Shown here: positions 41,987 to 51,849 of the stretch, piece after piece
Numbering within the stretch: the first letter of the stretch is position 1
How the letters are laid out: the number at the start of each line of letters is the position of its first letter
DNA from: Rothia nasimurium
Lineage (GTDB): Bacteria; Actinomycetota; Actinomycetes; Actinomycetales; Micrococcaceae
Length of the DNA: 64,000 nucleotides
Direction of reading: 5' to 3'
Assembly (NCBI RefSeq): GCF_014217215.1
Contig: NZ_CP056080.1
Coordinates: forward strand, 1,302,001-1,366,000
The notes under the pieces: model-generated
Seen by the model: only the letters and a program-made list of their open reading frames with translations
Database searches by the model: none
Told to the model about the DNA's origin: nothing
Made by a program: the position numbers and the translations under genes

Positions 41987-42033
41987 AAAACTCCCCGCCC
42001 CTAGATTCAAAAAATCTAGGCACGGGGAGTTTT
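41987..42033 (+). terminator. Terminator downstream of the MerR gene
   Basis: aaaactccccg…ctagatt pairs with aatctag…cggggagtttt, and the stem ends in TTTT. It lies 100 bases after the stop. Confidence 0.75.
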
Positions 42034-42061
42034 CAGAGGCTGGCGCAGTTTTAAACCTGCG

Positions 42062-42342
42062 CTATCGCACCCCACCAATCATGTCGAAGGTGGTTGCTGC
42101 ACCCTTGGTGGTGGAGTTGACCAGCACCGCAATGGAGTTCTTACCCTGCTTGAGGTCAGAGGCCGGAATCTCAATGACCAGCGGGGTGGTGCGGGCAGCG
42201 CCGAAGTCCACAGCGCCGGCTCAGAGTTTTCTGCCGGAGCCGCAAACGGCTCAATGGGAGCAGCCTTGTTAATGACGGTACCGTTGGCAGGAGCCTCAGC
42301 AATGCGCTTGGGCTCAGCGGGAGTGGGCTCTTCAGCGACCTT
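42062..42342 (-). pseudogene. Remnant of a secreted or surface protein gene (C-terminal end)
   Basis: On the minus strand one frame reads VAEEPTPAEPKRIAEAPANG…, breaks near base 42217, and continues in another frame as VDFGAARTTPLVIEIPASDL, then KQGKNSIAVLVNSTT…MIGGVR and a stop (42062-42064). The Pro/Glu/Ala-rich linker followed by a beta-rich end suggests the tail of an exported enzyme or adhesin. There is no start codon or 5' part. It is most likely a decayed gene; the parent family is unknown. Confidence 0.6.
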
Positions 42343-42357
42343 TAACCGGATACAACA

Positions 42358-42414
42358 AGGACGCCGCCCCGCACTCCCCTGCCCGAAGGCAGGAAGGGTG
42401 CGGGGCGGCGTCCT
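42358..42414 (-). terminator. Terminator of the suf operon
   Basis: aggacgccgccccgcac and gtgcggggcggcgtcct make a 17-bp stem with an inner cctgcc/ggcagg hairpin, 20 bases beyond the last suf gene. Confidence 0.75.
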
Positions 42415-42433
42415 CACATGTTAACCGCCTTGG

Positions 42434-42772
42434 TTAGATGTTGAAGCCGAGGGCGCGCATCTGGTCGCGGCCGTCCTCGGTGATGCGCTCGGGGCCCCAC
42501 GGGGGCATCCAAACCCAGTTCACGTGCCACTCATCAATCATGGTTTCCAGGTTCTGCTGAACCTGTTCCTCAATGACGTCCTGCAGGGGGCAGGCAGCGG
42601 TGGTCAGGGTCATGTCGAGCACGAGGGCGCCTTCATCGTTCCAGCGCATACCGTAGAGCAGACCCAGGTCAACGATGTTGACGCCCAGTTCGGGGTCAAT
42701 CACGTTCATGAGGGCTTCTTCGATAACCTCTTGGCTGGGGGCACCAGCGGGGGCTTCTGACATAGCAGTCAC
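42434..42772 (-). CDS. sufT: SufT-like Fe-S assembly factor (MIP18/DUF59 domain)
   Basis: 112 residues. VIDPELGVNIVDLGLLY is the DUF59 signature, and TLTTAACPLQDVIEEQV carries the conserved cysteine. It helps Fe-S cluster maturation or transfer. Last gene of sufBDC-sufT, 18 bases after sufC. Confidence 0.9.
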   Translation of the reverse strand: MTAMSEAPAGAPSQEVIEEALMNVIDPELGVNIVDLGLLYGMRWNDEGALVLDMTLTTAACPLQDVIEEQVQQNLETMIDEWHVNWVWMPPWGPERITEDGRDQMRALGFNI

Positions 42773-42790
42773 CTTTCAGTTCAGCCGCTA

Positions 42791-43549
42791 CTACTTAGCA
42801 GCCAGGTAGCGCTCGTAGCCCTCTTCTTCAAGACGGTCAGCGAGCTCGGGGCCGCCCTGGTCTACCATCTTGCCGTCCACGAAAACGTGAACGAACTGGG
42901 GCTTGATGTAACGCAGGATGCGGGTGTAGTGGGTAATCAGCATAACGCCCATGTCGTTGGCCTGGTGAGCGCGGTTAACACCCTCAGAAACGACCTTGAG
43001 AGCGTCGACGTCCAGGCCGGAGTCGGTCTCATCGAGAATACCGAACTTGGGCTTGAGCAGTTCCAGCTGCAGAATCTCGTGGCGCTTCTTTTCGCCGCCG
43101 GAGAAGCCTTCGTTGACGTTACGGGAGATGAAGGCGGGGTCGATGGATAGGTTCTCCATGGCTGCCTTAACGTCCTTGGTCCAGGTGCGCAGGGCGGGAG
43201 CTTCACCGTCAACAGCGGTCTTGGCTGAACGCAGGAAGTTGCTCATGGTGACGCCGGGGATTTCGACGGGGTACTGCATAGCCAGGAAGAGACCGGCGCG
43301 GGCACGCTCATCGACGGACATCTCGGTGACGTCTTCACCGTCGAGCAGGATCTCACCGGAATCAATCTGGTACTTGGGGTGGCCAGCGATGGTAGAAGCC
43401 AGGGTGGACTTACCGGAGCCGTTGGGGCCCATGATGGCGTGGATTTCACCGGAGTTGATGGTGAGGTTGACGCCCTTGAGGATGGGCTTAGTGTTTTCGT
43501 CGTCCAGAATAACGGAGACGTGGAGGTCCTTGATTTCAAGGGTTGCCAT
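42791..43549 (-). CDS. sufC: Fe-S cluster assembly ATPase
   Basis: 252 residues. Cytosolic ABC-type ATPase of the SufBCD scaffold: GPNGSGKSTL, a signature region NVNEGFSGGEKKRHEILQ, and Walker B FGILDETDSGLDVDAL, the form specific to SufC. It drives conformational change of SufB-SufD during cluster building. Confidence 0.97.
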   Translation of the reverse strand: MATLEIKDLHVSVILDDENTKPILKGVNLTINSGEIHAIMGPNGSGKSTLASTIAGHPKYQIDSGEILLDGEDVTEMSVDERARAGLFLAMQYPVEIPGVTMSNFLRSAKTAVDGEAPALRTWTKDVKAAMENLSIDPAFISRNVNEGFSGGEKKRHEILQLELLKPKFGILDETDSGLDVDALKVVSEGVNRAHQANDMGVMLITHYTRILRYIKPQFVHVFVDGKMVDQGGPELADRLEEEGYERYLAAK

Positions 43550-43578
43550 AGTTTGTTTCTCCTGTAAAAGGTAAAGCT

Positions 43579-44826
43579 TTAGTTGTTGGAAATCGCGAGT
43601 TCAGCTTCGAGGGCATCGGTGAGCTGTTCTTCGAGCTCGGGGATGCGGATCTGCTGAATAATCTCGTTGAGGAAGCCGCGGACGACCAGGCGGCGGGCTT
43701 CAGCCTCGGGAATACCGCGGGCCTGCAGGTACCAGAGGTGCTGCTCGTCGAGCTGACCGGTGGTGGATGCGTGGCCGGCGCCTTCGATGAGGCCGGTTTC
43801 GATTTCCAGGTTGGGTACGGAGTCAGCGCGGGGGCCGTCTTCGAGAATCAGGTTGCGGTTGAGCTCGTAGGTGTCGGTGCCTTCTGCGTCCTTACCGATG
43901 AGCACATCGCCTACCCATACCGAGTGTGCACCCTTGCCCTGCAGGGCACCCTTGTAGGTGACGCGGGACTTGCAGTTGGGCTCGGTGTGGGCTACGAAGA
44001 GACGGTTCTCAATGTGCTGGCCGGCATCGACGAAGTAGAGGCCGTACATCTCGGTTTCAGCGCCGGGGGCGGTGAACTTGGTGGAGGGGGTGACGCGCAC
44101 CAGGTCGCCACCAAGGGAGATGTTGACGTGCTTGAACTTGGCGTCACGACCCAGAGCAGCGTACTGGGCTGAGGCGTGAATCGCGTCGTCCTCCCACTGC
44201 TGAACGGTGATGACGGTCAGTGAGGACGAGTCACCCACCTTGAATTCAACGTTCTGGGAAAGCACGGCTGAGCCGGTGTGGCGCAGTACGACAACGGCCT
44301 TGGAGAAAGGCTTGGTCTCGATGAAGAGGTGCTGGGCTGCGGCGTCCTTGTGGGTGCCGTTGATAGCAACCTCAATCTGGCCTTCCAGTTCAGCTTCTGC
44401 GGGAACGGTAATGGCGGTTGCCTCGGAGAAGGTGCTCCAGGCGTTGGCCGCTACGCGGTCCTCGGGAATACCGGCTGAGCCGATGCGGGCGTCGTCGCGG
44501 GCAATAGCCTCGACCTGGACGCCGGCGGGGGCCTTGACCTCTACGGCGGGGGCAGCACCGGTGAGTTCATCGGTTTGCAGGCCGCCCAGACGCTTGAGCG
44601 GGGTGAAACGCCAGTCTTCTTCGCGGCCGGTGAGGGCTGCAAAGTCTTCAACCTTGTAGGAGGTCTTGCGCTCGGCGCGGGAGCCGTCAATCTCGACCTT
44701 GTCGGTGTTGTGCTTTGAGACGCGGATGGTGTCATCGGTGGCCAGCTCGGTTGCGAGCTTCTCACCTTCCTGGTCCATACCGGGAATCGCGGGGTTGTTG
44801 TGACCCTGGTTTTCTGCGTTAGCCAT
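43579..44826 (-). CDS. sufD: Fe-S cluster assembly protein
   Basis: 415 residues. The right-handed beta-helix core contains EMYGLYFVDAGQHIENRLFV and CKSRVTYKGALQGKGAHSVW, and the C-terminal EAEARRLVVRGFLNEII is typical. It partners SufB and binds SufC. Its start is three bases beyond the sufB stop. Confidence 0.95.
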   Translation of the reverse strand: MANAENQGHNNPAIPGMDQEGEKLATELATDDTIRVSKHNTDKVEIDGSRAERKTSYKVEDFAALTGREEDWRFTPLKRLGGLQTDELTGAAPAVEVKAPAGVQVEAIARDDARIGSAGIPEDRVAANAWSTFSEATAITVPAEAELEGQIEVAINGTHKDAAAQHLFIETKPFSKAVVVLRHTGSAVLSQNVEFKVGDSSSLTVITVQQWEDDAIHASAQYAALGRDAKFKHVNISLGGDLVRVTPSTKFTAPGAETEMYGLYFVDAGQHIENRLFVAHTEPNCKSRVTYKGALQGKGAHSVWVGDVLIGKDAEGTDTYELNRNLILEDGPRADSVPNLEIETGLIEGAGHASTTGQLDEQHLWYLQARGIPEAEARRLVVRGFLNEIIQQIRIPELEEQLTDALEAELAISNN

Positions 44827-44829
44827 AAT

Positions 44830-46287
44830 TTAGCCTACGGATCCTTCCATCTGGAGTTCGATCAGGCGGTTGAGTTCAAGCGCGTATTCCATGGGCAGCT
44901 CGCGGGCGATGGGCTCCACGAAGCCGCGCACGATCATGGCCATGGCTTCGTCTTCGGGCAGGCCGCGCTGCTGCAGGTAGAAGAGCTGTTCTTCTGAGAC
45001 GCGGGAGACGGTTGCCTCGTGGCCCATGGTGACGTCGTCCTCGCGGATATCTACGTAGGGGTAGGTATCTGAGCGGGAGATGGTGTCGACCAGCAGGGCG
45101 TCACAGACCACCGAGCTCTTAGCGTGGGAGGCACCTTCGCGCACCTGCACCAGGCCGCGGTAGGCGGCACGGCCACCGTTACGAGCCACAGACTTGGACA
45201 CGATGGTGGATGAGGTGTTGGGGGCGATGTGGACCATCTTGGAACCGGTGTCCTGGTGCTGGCCCTCGCCTGCGAAAGCGATGGAGAGGGTCTCGCCCTT
45301 GGCGTGCTCACCGACCATGTAGACAGCCGGGTACTTCTGGGTGACCTTGGAGCCGATGTTGCCGTCGATCCATTCCATGGTGGCACCCTCGTGGGCGATG
45401 GCGCGCTTGGTCACCAGGTTGTACACGTTGTTCGACCAGTTCTGAATGGTGGTGTAGCGAACGCGGGCGTTCTTCTTGACCACGATTTCAACCACTGCTG
45501 AGTGCAGTGAGTCAGTCTTGTAGATGGGGGCGGTGCAGCCTTCGATGTAGTGAACGTAGGAGCCCTCATCAGCGATGATGAGAGTACGCTCGAACTGGCC
45601 CATGTTCTCGGTGTTAATGCGGAAGTAGGCCTGCAGGGGGATCTCTACGTGAACTCCCGGGGGCACGTAGACGAAGGAGCCACCTGACCATACGGCGGTG
45701 TTCAGGGCTGCGAACTTGTTGTCACCGGCGGGGATGACGGAGCCGAAGTATTCTTCGAAGAATTCGGGGTGTTCCTTGAGGGCGGTGTCGGTGTCCAGGA
45801 AGATAACGCCCTGGGCTTCGAGGTCCTCGCGGATCTGGTGGTAGACAACCTCTGACTCGTACTGGGCAGCTACGCCGGCGACCAGGCGGTTACGCTCTGC
45901 TTCGGGGATGCCGAGCTTCTCGTAGGTGTTGCGGATGTCTTCGGGCAGTTCTTCCCAGGTTTCAGCCTGGCGCTCGGTGGAGCGGACGAAGTACTTGATG
46001 TTGTCGAAGTCGATGTCCGAGAGGTCTGCACCCCAGGTGGGCATGGGCTTGCGGTCGAAGAACTTGAGGGCCTTCAGGCGAAGGTCCAGCATCCATTCGG
46101 GTTCGTTCTTCTTGGCAGAAATGTCGCGCACGACATCTTCGTCAAGACCACGCTTTGCAGCCTGGCCTGCTTCATCGGAGTCAGCCCAGCCGTACTCGTA
46201 GGTACCGATACCTTCGAGTTCGGGGTTTGCCTCCAGAATTTCTGAAATGACGGTGTTGTTGGCGGTGCGCTCAACCTGTTCAGTCAT
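44830..46287 (-). CDS. sufB: Fe-S cluster assembly protein
   Basis: 485 residues. The scaffold where Fe-S clusters form. Family stretches include [32 protein letters not shown] (with the conserved Cys), [14 protein letters not shown], and the C-terminal [23 protein letters not shown] 46287 is favoured because AAGAAAGG precedes it; a start at 46317 would leave that site inside the gene. First gene of the operon after sufR. Confidence 0.95.
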   Translation of the reverse strand: MTEQVERTANNTVISEILEANPELEGIGTYEYGWADSDEAGQAAKRGLDEDVVRDISAKKNEPEWMLDLRLKALKFFDRKPMPTWGADLSDIDFDNIKYFVRSTERQAETWEELPEDIRNTYEKLGIPEAERNRLVAGVAAQYESEVVYHQIREDLEAQGVIFLDTDTALKEHPEFFEEYFGSVIPAGDNKFAALNTAVWSGGSFVYVPPGVHVEIPLQAYFRINTENMGQFERTLIIADEGSYVHYIEGCTAPIYKTDSLHSAVVEIVVKKNARVRYTTIQNWSNNVYNLVTKRAIAHEGATMEWIDGNIGSKVTQKYPAVYMVGEHAKGETLSIAFAGEGQHQDTGSKMVHIAPNTSSTIVSKSVARNGGRAAYRGLVQVREGASHAKSSVVCDALLVDTISRSDTYPYVDIREDDVTMGHEATVSRVSEEQLFYLQQRGLPEDEAMAMIVRGFVEPIARELPMEYALELNRLIELQMEGSVG

Positions 46288-46386
46288 TACGGCCTTTCTT
46301 GGTGGGTTGGTTTTCACCGAGGTAAGTCGGTGAAATCTTCTTCTCAGTGGTAGGGCCTGCCGGGCATGCCCTACCGGTGGAAAGTT

Positions 46387-47145
46387 TTAGGGGGCGGTGT
46401 CGCCTGGGGTTTCTTCGGGGTTTGGTGGGGCGGACGCCGGTGGGCGGCCGAGCGGGATGTGGGTGGTGCAGACGTGGGCGCCACCTGCCATGGTGGAGAG
46501 TCTGCGCACATCGACCCCGAGAAGTTCGGAGATGATTTCGGTTTCCTGGTCGCAGAAGACGGAGAAGTCTTCGGCGAGGTCTCGCACGGGGCAGTGGCCC
46601 TGGCAGAGCTGGATGGAGGCCAGCAGGTTATCGGGCAGCTTAGACCGCATGCCAACAGCCGGGGCCATTTCGTTAGCGGTAGCGACGAAGCCGTCGTGGG
46701 TCATTGCTTCTGCGAGCGCTTCGGCGCGGGCTGAGACGTCATCGCCTGCCGCTTCGACGATGGGGCGGTAGCGCTCTGCCATGTCGTTGGCGCGGGCTGA
46801 GGCGAACTGGCGCAGAGCGTCTTCCCCGACGGCGTCCTTCAGCATAGTGAGGGCATCTCGGGCGATGTCGAGGTAGTCGTTGCCCAGTTCACTGTGCCCC
46901 TGCGGGGCGATGACGTAGCGGCGGGCGGGACGGCCTGCTCCGGCACCGTGCTGGCGGTGGGAGGCAACCTCGATGAGGTTGTTCTTTTCAAGCGCGTCGA
47001 GGTGGCGGCGGACGGCTGCCGGGGTGAGGTTGAGCAATTCACCCAGTTTGGCCGCAGAAACAGGGCCGTGAGTGAGAACTCCCTGGAGCACGCGGTCGCG
47101 CGTGCGTTCCTCTGTTTCTGCAGGGCGGGCAGTTTTAGTGGACAC
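46387..47145 (-). CDS. sufR: SufR-like Fe-S-sensing transcriptional regulator
   Basis: 252 residues. An ArsR/DeoR-like winged helix (SAAKLGELLNLTPAAVRRHL) is followed by a domain with four cysteines: LCQGHCPVRDL, then VFCDQE and HVCTTH. These ligate the Fe-S cluster by which SufR senses iron-sulfur status and represses suf. GTG 47145 follows GAAAGG; the longer ATG at 47172 adds nine unconserved residues. It leads sufBDC in the same direction. Confidence 0.92.
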   Translation of the reverse strand: MSTKTARPAETEERTRDRVLQGVLTHGPVSAAKLGELLNLTPAAVRRHLDALEKNNLIEVASHRQHGAGAGRPARRYVIAPQGHSELGNDYLDIARDALTMLKDAVGEDALRQFASARANDMAERYRPIVEAAGDDVSARAEALAEAMTHDGFVATANEMAPAVGMRSKLPDNLLASIQLCQGHCPVRDLAEDFSVFCDQETEIISELLGVDVRRLSTMAGGAHVCTTHIPLGRPPASAPPNPEETPGDTAP

Positions 47146-47272
47146 AGTTCTGCCTTTCTCTGCGGAATACACAAATAAAGTATGTCGTAATTGGGGTCCT
47201 TTAAGCTAGTAAGGACTACCTATTTAAGGCAGTACAGTGGCAGGTGTCCGCCCAGAGCCGAAACGAAAGGGC

Positions 47273-47284
47273 TAGAATAGACGG
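47273..47284 (+). promoter_or_regulatory. Putative leaderless promoter of the ABC exporter
   Basis: TAGAAT (47273-47278) fits the -10 pattern and ends six bases before GTG 47285. No ribosome binding site is visible. Confidence 0.5.
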
Positions 47285-48319
47285 GTGATGACACACCACC
47301 TGCCCCCCAGCCTTAGCCCACGTGAGAGCGCATCTGATGCACCCGCGTCCGCCGCTCTCATCATTGACAACCTGGTCAAGGACTTCACCCCCTCCAAGGA
47401 CTTCGCGCGCAAGCACCCCGACGCCCTCACCAGCGAGGGGCTCAAACGAGCGGTAGACCACCTCTCCCTCACCATTGAACCGGGCCAGGTAACGGTTCTG
47501 CTGGGAGCTAACGGGGCCGGGAAAACCACCACCCTAGCCTGCGCCCAGGGCCTGCTCAAACCCACCGGCGGCAGCATCTCCCTGCTCGGTCACACCCCCT
47601 GGGGGGCCTCCCCTGAACTGCGTGCCCGCGTCGGCATCATGCTGCAGGACGGCGGTCTACCCCCGTCCGTCCGTCCGCTTCCCCTGCTGCGGCACATCGC
47701 CAGCATGTACACCAACCCCCTCGACGTTGACGCCCTGGCAGCCCGACTCGGTATCGATGCTTTTAACGGCACCACCATCCGCAGACTCTCGGGCGGGCAA
47801 AAGCAGCGGGTCTCCCTGGCCGCTGCCATCATCGGTCGGCCCGACATTCTCTTTCTCGACGAGCCCACCGCCGGCCTTGACCCCCAATCGCGCAGCGTCG
47901 TTTTCGACATCATCCGCGAACAGCGCGACGCAGGTGTAGCCGTTGTGCTCACCACCCACCTGCTCGATGACGCCCAGCGCATCGCCGACTACGTCTACAT
48001 GGTTGAGCACGGCAGGGTCGTACTGGCCGGAACCATGGCCCAGGTGCTAGCCAGCGGGCAGGACGACGCCCGCTGCCTCACCTTTACCGCACCGCCCGGC
48101 ATCACCCTTTCAGCCATCTGGCCCGCAGGCGACTCCCCCCTGCACCTGGTCGAAGAACCCCAAGGTCACTACCAGCTCACCGGCCCGCTCACGGCCCAGC
48201 ATCTAGCCGACCTCACCGCCTACTGGGCAGCCCAGGGCTACATGCCCGGCGAATTCTCCCTGGCCAGCCGAACACTAGAAGACGTCTTCCTCGAACTATC
48301 AGGCAGTGATATCCGATGA
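47285..48319 (+). CDS. ABC-2 type exporter, ATP-binding protein
   Basis: 344 residues with GANGAGKTTT, LSGGQKQRVSLAAAI, ILFLDEPTAGLDPQS and LTTHLLDDA. The first 60 residues contain an insertion (FTPSKDFARKHPDAL) before Walker A. Its stop overlaps the permease start (ATGA). The gene order ABC exporter-ctaA-ctaB is common in Actinobacteria; the substrate is unknown. Confidence 0.9.
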   Translation: MMTHHLPPSLSPRESASDAPASAALIIDNLVKDFTPSKDFARKHPDALTSEGLKRAVDHLSLTIEPGQVTVLLGANGAGKTTTLACAQGLLKPTGGSISLLGHTPWGASPELRARVGIMLQDGGLPPSVRPLPLLRHIASMYTNPLDVDALAARLGIDAFNGTTIRRLSGGQKQRVSLAAAIIGRPDILFLDEPTAGLDPQSRSVVFDIIREQRDAGVAVVLTTHLLDDAQRIADYVYMVEHGRVVLAGTMAQVLASGQDDARCLTFTAPPGITLSAIWPAGDSPLHLVEEPQGHYQLTGPLTAQHLADLTAYWAAQGYMPGEFSLASRTLEDVFLELSGSDIR

Positions 48320-49083
48320 GCACCACCTCAACAGCAGCACCAACTCTCACCCGCGTGCTAGCCCAGGGCAAGTTCGAAACCATCGCCATGCTCAAAAACG
48401 GTGAGCAGCTCATGCTGAACATCGCCTTCCCCATCATGGGCCTACTGGCTCTTGCCTACACCGGCTTTCTCGACCCCTGGGCGAACCGCTACGGGGTAAG
48501 CCGCGTCGACATTGCCGTGCCCGGCGTGCTAGCCCTGTGCGTGCTCTCCACAGCGCTCTCAGGTCAGGGTATTGCCACCGGCTTCGACCGCCGCTACGGG
48601 GTGCTGCGCTTTATTTCCACCACCCCGCTGGGCAAGGGCGGCCTGATCGCGGGCAAGGTGCTGGCGGTGCTCGCGGTCCTCCTGATTCAGTACCTGCTGG
48701 TGGGGGCACTCGGCCAGCTACTGGGCTGGACGGCCACCGTACCCGGCGTCCTCATGTCCCTGCCGACCCTCTTACTGGGGGCAGCCTGCTTCACCTCCCT
48801 GGGGCTACTTATCGCCGGGACCGTGCGCGCCGAAGCAACCCTGGCCATCGTCAACATGGCCTGGGTGCTGCTGGCTGCAGCCGGGGGAATCCTCATCCCC
48901 ACCGACCGTTACCCCACCTGGCTGGGCTCCATCATCGACCTGCTGCCCTCAGCCGCCTTAGGCAACGCCCTGCGCGGGGATTACATCTACCACAGCTTCC
49001 TGTTGCTCCCCCACCTCATCCTGGTAATAGCAACCGTTGTTTTTGCTACCCTGGCCGCCCGATTCTTCAAATGGTCAGCCTAA
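48316..49083 (+). CDS. ABC-2 type exporter, permease
   Basis: 255 residues with six hydrophobic segments and the ABC-2 plan. YGVLRFISTTPLGKGGLIAGK is the coupling-region pattern of this group. Works with the preceding ATPase. Confidence 0.88.
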   Translation: MSTTSTAAPTLTRVLAQGKFETIAMLKNGEQLMLNIAFPIMGLLALAYTGFLDPWANRYGVSRVDIAVPGVLALCVLSTALSGQGIATGFDRRYGVLRFISTTPLGKGGLIAGKVLAVLAVLLIQYLLVGALGQLLGWTATVPGVLMSLPTLLLGAACFTSLGLLIAGTVRAEATLAIVNMAWVLLAAAGGILIPTDRYPTWLGSIIDLLPSAALGNALRGDYIYHSFLLLPHLILVIATVVFATLAARFFKWSA

Positions 49084-49124
49084 GCTGACCCATACCGTCC
49101 GCAACCATCGTGAAGGAAAGCTCC

Positions 49125-50303
49125 ATGCCGACCACGCACACACCCACCGCAGGCACCTACCGGCCTGCCAGCCTGGGTGAAAAACTTATCCCCCGCAGCT
49201 ACACCCGCTGGGTCAAGCAAACTGCCTGGGCAGTAGCCATCGCCAACATCGTGCTCATTATCTCCGGCGGCGTCGTCCGCCTGACCGGCTCCGGTCTAGG
49301 CTGCGACGCCTGGCCCCGCTGCACCTCAGACGGCTCCTGGACCACCACCCCCGAGATGGGCATCCACGGCATGGTCGAATTCGGCAACCGCCTACTGACC
49401 TTTGTGCTGGTCGCCGTTACCGTGATTGCCTTCCTGGCGGTGCTGCGGGTGGTATTCCCTGAGCGGGTCACTTTGGGTCGCTTCATCTGGGGCCTCCTCG
49501 TGGGCAGTCGATCCGAGAGCTTCCGCGCTCAAGGGTTAGGCGCCTGGCTGGAGTCGCGCGGCTTTGTCGCCCCCCGCTCCCGCTATTCTGACCTCTTCAA
49601 CCTTACTCTGCTGTTGCTCTGGGGTATTCCGGTGCAGGCTGTGGTCGGTGGTATTTCGGTCTGGCTGCGCCTCAACCCCTGGATGATTACCGCCCACTAC
49701 ATGCTTTCAGCCCTGATGATCATGATTGCCGGTATCTACCTCAACCGCGTCTACCGCTACTTTGAGGGCACCGCTGCCCGCGAGGGTATCGTCCCCGCCA
49801 CCGACCCGGCTCATGCCCCAACTCAGGGTGCGGACGCCGGCGCCCCCGCGTCCGCCCACCTCATGCGGGTGCTCGGTTGGGTCGGCGTGGTGCTGGTTGT
49901 TGCGCTGATGTTCATGGGCACCGTTACGACGGGCACCGGCCCGCACGCGGGTGACGCCGAGACCCACCGACACGCTTTTAACCCGGTGTGGGTGACCCGC
50001 CTGCACGGTTCTCTCGTGTGGATTTACTGCGCTTCGGTGCTGGGCTTCTTTGCGCTGTGGCGGTCAAAGGGATGGGCCCCTATCTTTGGGAAGTCTCTGG
50101 TCTTTGTGCTGGCGGTGCTGGGCTACCAGGCTATCGTGGGTTACACCCAGTACTTCAACGGGCTGCCGATTTGGCTGGTGGAGATGCACCTGATCGGGTC
50201 GGGTGTGTTCGCCCTGGCGGCGTCTTCGCTGTTTGAGCGGCAGCTGGTGCTCTCATCCCCCGCTGCGCGCGAGAAGGCGGCCGGACGCGTCCGGACGTCG
50301 TAG
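49125..50303 (+). CDS. ctaA: Heme A synthase
   Basis: 392 residues with eight membrane helices. It oxidises heme O to heme A for aa3 oxidase. GLGCDAWPRC gives the loop cysteine pair; Glu in GMVEFGNRLL and histidines in HAFNPVWVTRLHGSLV and VEMHLIG are the usual heme-binding and catalytic residues. A hydrophilic insertion near 125-150 (GSRSESFRAQGLGAW) is longer than usual. ATG 49125 follows GAAGGAAAG. Confidence 0.93.
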   Translation: MPTTHTPTAGTYRPASLGEKLIPRSYTRWVKQTAWAVAIANIVLIISGGVVRLTGSGLGCDAWPRCTSDGSWTTTPEMGIHGMVEFGNRLLTFVLVAVTVIAFLAVLRVVFPERVTLGRFIWGLLVGSRSESFRAQGLGAWLESRGFVAPRSRYSDLFNLTLLLLWGIPVQAVVGGISVWLRLNPWMITAHYMLSALMIMIAGIYLNRVYRYFEGTAAREGIVPATDPAHAPTQGADAGAPASAHLMRVLGWVGVVLVVALMFMGTVTTGTGPHAGDAETHRHAFNPVWVTRLHGSLVWIYCASVLGFFALWRSKGWAPIFGKSLVFVLAVLGYQAIVGYTQYFNGLPIWLVEMHLIGSGVFALAASSLFERQLVLSSPAAREKAAGRVRTS

Positions 50304-50327
50304 CCTTCCTCCTCCCACCCCCACTCC

Positions 50328-50394
50328 AAGGGGACCTCAAAACCTAAAAGGGACCGCGTATTATGCGGTCCCTTTTAGGTTTTGCGGTCCCCTT
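50328..50394. terminator. Long bidirectional terminator between ctaA and ctaB
   Basis: The inner stem aaaacctaaaagggaccgc pairs with its exact complement around gtattat, and an outer stem aaggggacc/ggtcccctt adds nine pairs beyond a two-base mismatch. About 28 pairs in total between converging genes. Confidence 0.85.
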
Positions 50395-50412
50395 GCAGGG
50401 AAGCGTTTAGAG

Positions 50413-51396
50413 TTAGAGGGGGAGCACCGGGCCGCCCACGAAGGGGTCGACTGCGAGGGCAATGAACAGCACGGTCAGGTAGGTAATCGACCCGTGGAAG
50501 ACCACCATAGCGGTTCGGCTGGTTGCCTGCTCTGCCAGGGCCAGGCGGTGCAGCTTGTGGCAGTGGTAGAGGAACCAGGCCCCAATCAGCACAGCGGTCG
50601 CCGTGTACACCCAGCCAGCGCCGCCTAGGGGCACCAGCAGTAGGGAGCACATCACCATGGCCCAGCCGTAGAGCACCACCTGCACCGAAACACTCTTGGC
50701 CGAGTCGGTCGCACCCAGCATGGGAATGCCGGCGGCCCGGTAGTCCTCGGCGTACTTCATCGACAAAGGCCAGTAGTGCGGGGGTGTCCAGAGGAAAATC
50801 ACCATAAAGAGCACCACAGCTGCCCAAGAAATGGTGTTCTCTACAGCCGCCCAGGCGATAAAGACCGGCATGCAGCCCGCAAGGCCGCCCCAGACGATGT
50901 TCTGTTTGGTGCGCTTCTTCAGCCACAGGGAGTAGAAGACAACGTAGAGGAAAATCGCGACGACGCCGAGACCCGCAGCCAGCGGGTTCACCAGGAAGTA
51001 GAGGTACACGATTGAAACAACCGACAACACCCAGGCAAAGACGAGGGCTTCCCGGTCAGTCAGCTCTCCGGTGACCAGCGGACGCTTCTCGGTGCGCTTC
51101 ATCAGTCGATCAGCTTCGCGGTCGATATAGCAGTTGAAGGCACAGGACGCGCCGGCAGCAAGTGAGCCGCCAATCATGGTGTGAAGTACCAGCCAGAGGT
51201 TGGGGAAGCCACCGGCGGCAAAAATCATGGTGGGCGCGGTGGTTACCAGAAGCAGCTCAATAATTTGAGGCTTCGTGAGGTGAATGTAGGCCCTAATTTT
51301 GCGGCCCAGGGAGACGCGGCCAGGTGCAGGCGCAGCGGGGGTTTGCTGGCCTTCTTCGGTACGGTCGATCACGGTGTTGATGCCATGGCCCTTCAC
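50413..51396 (-). CDS. ctaB: Protoheme IX farnesyltransferase (heme O synthase)
   Basis: 327 residues with nine membrane helices. It adds the farnesyl chain to heme B. Two prenyltransferase motifs: [19 protein letters not shown] and [20 protein letters not shown] 51396 is chosen because AGGGAAG lies nine bases upstream; a longer reading to 51630 has no membrane or family sequence. Divergent from tkt, as in other Actinobacteria. Confidence 0.93.
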   Translation of the reverse strand: MKGHGINTVIDRTEEGQQTPAAPAPGRVSLGRKIRAYIHLTKPQIIELLLVTTAPTMIFAAGGFPNLWLVLHTMIGGSLAAGASCAFNCYIDREADRLMKRTEKRPLVTGELTDREALVFAWVLSVVSIVYLYFLVNPLAAGLGVVAIFLYVVFYSLWLKKRTKQNIVWGGLAGCMPVFIAWAAVENTISWAAVVLFMVIFLWTPPHYWPLSMKYAEDYRAAGIPMLGATDSAKSVSVQVVLYGWAMVMCSLLLVPLGGAGWVYTATAVLIGAWFLYHCHKLHRLALAEQATSRTAMVVFHGSITYLTVLFIALAVDPFVGGPVLPL

Positions 51397-51849
51397 GTAT
51401 GCTGACTTCCCTTGACTGTTGTGTGTGCAGCTCTTTGGTTCCCCCGCCGGGTGATTCACTATGTGAAACAGGTTGCGGTTTTCGGCGTGTTGAGGTGCGG
51501 ACGCCGTCTGCGCGTCCGGGTGCCCCTCGCACCGATTTTTTGGGTGGCGCCCATCACTTTTAGCCGACCTTGGCCGGTTTGTGAGCACGCCAAAAAAGCT
51601 TTTGGTCAAATTACATCGTATAACGCCCACCTACCCCCTGGCTAATAGATTAAGCGCACCCTCAAGCGGGGGCGTCCGCTGAGAGGCAAACCAAGCCCAC
51701 ATATGCGCAGGTGAACTATCCTGGAAGTAGCGTCTTTTGCCGGTTTTATCGTGTGCTTGTGTGGGCTTGTCCCGCTGGGCGTCGGTGGGCGGGTAGAAGA
51801 ATAAGTTTGATGAATATTTCTGGGTAGCCAGATTGAGAGAGGACGGCTG
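51397..51849. promoter_or_regulatory. Divergent ctaB/tkt control region
   Basis: 453 bases without a supported gene. It must hold both promoters. GAGAGAGGA before the tkt ATG is a clear ribosome binding site. No operator can be identified with confidence. Confidence 0.4.
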
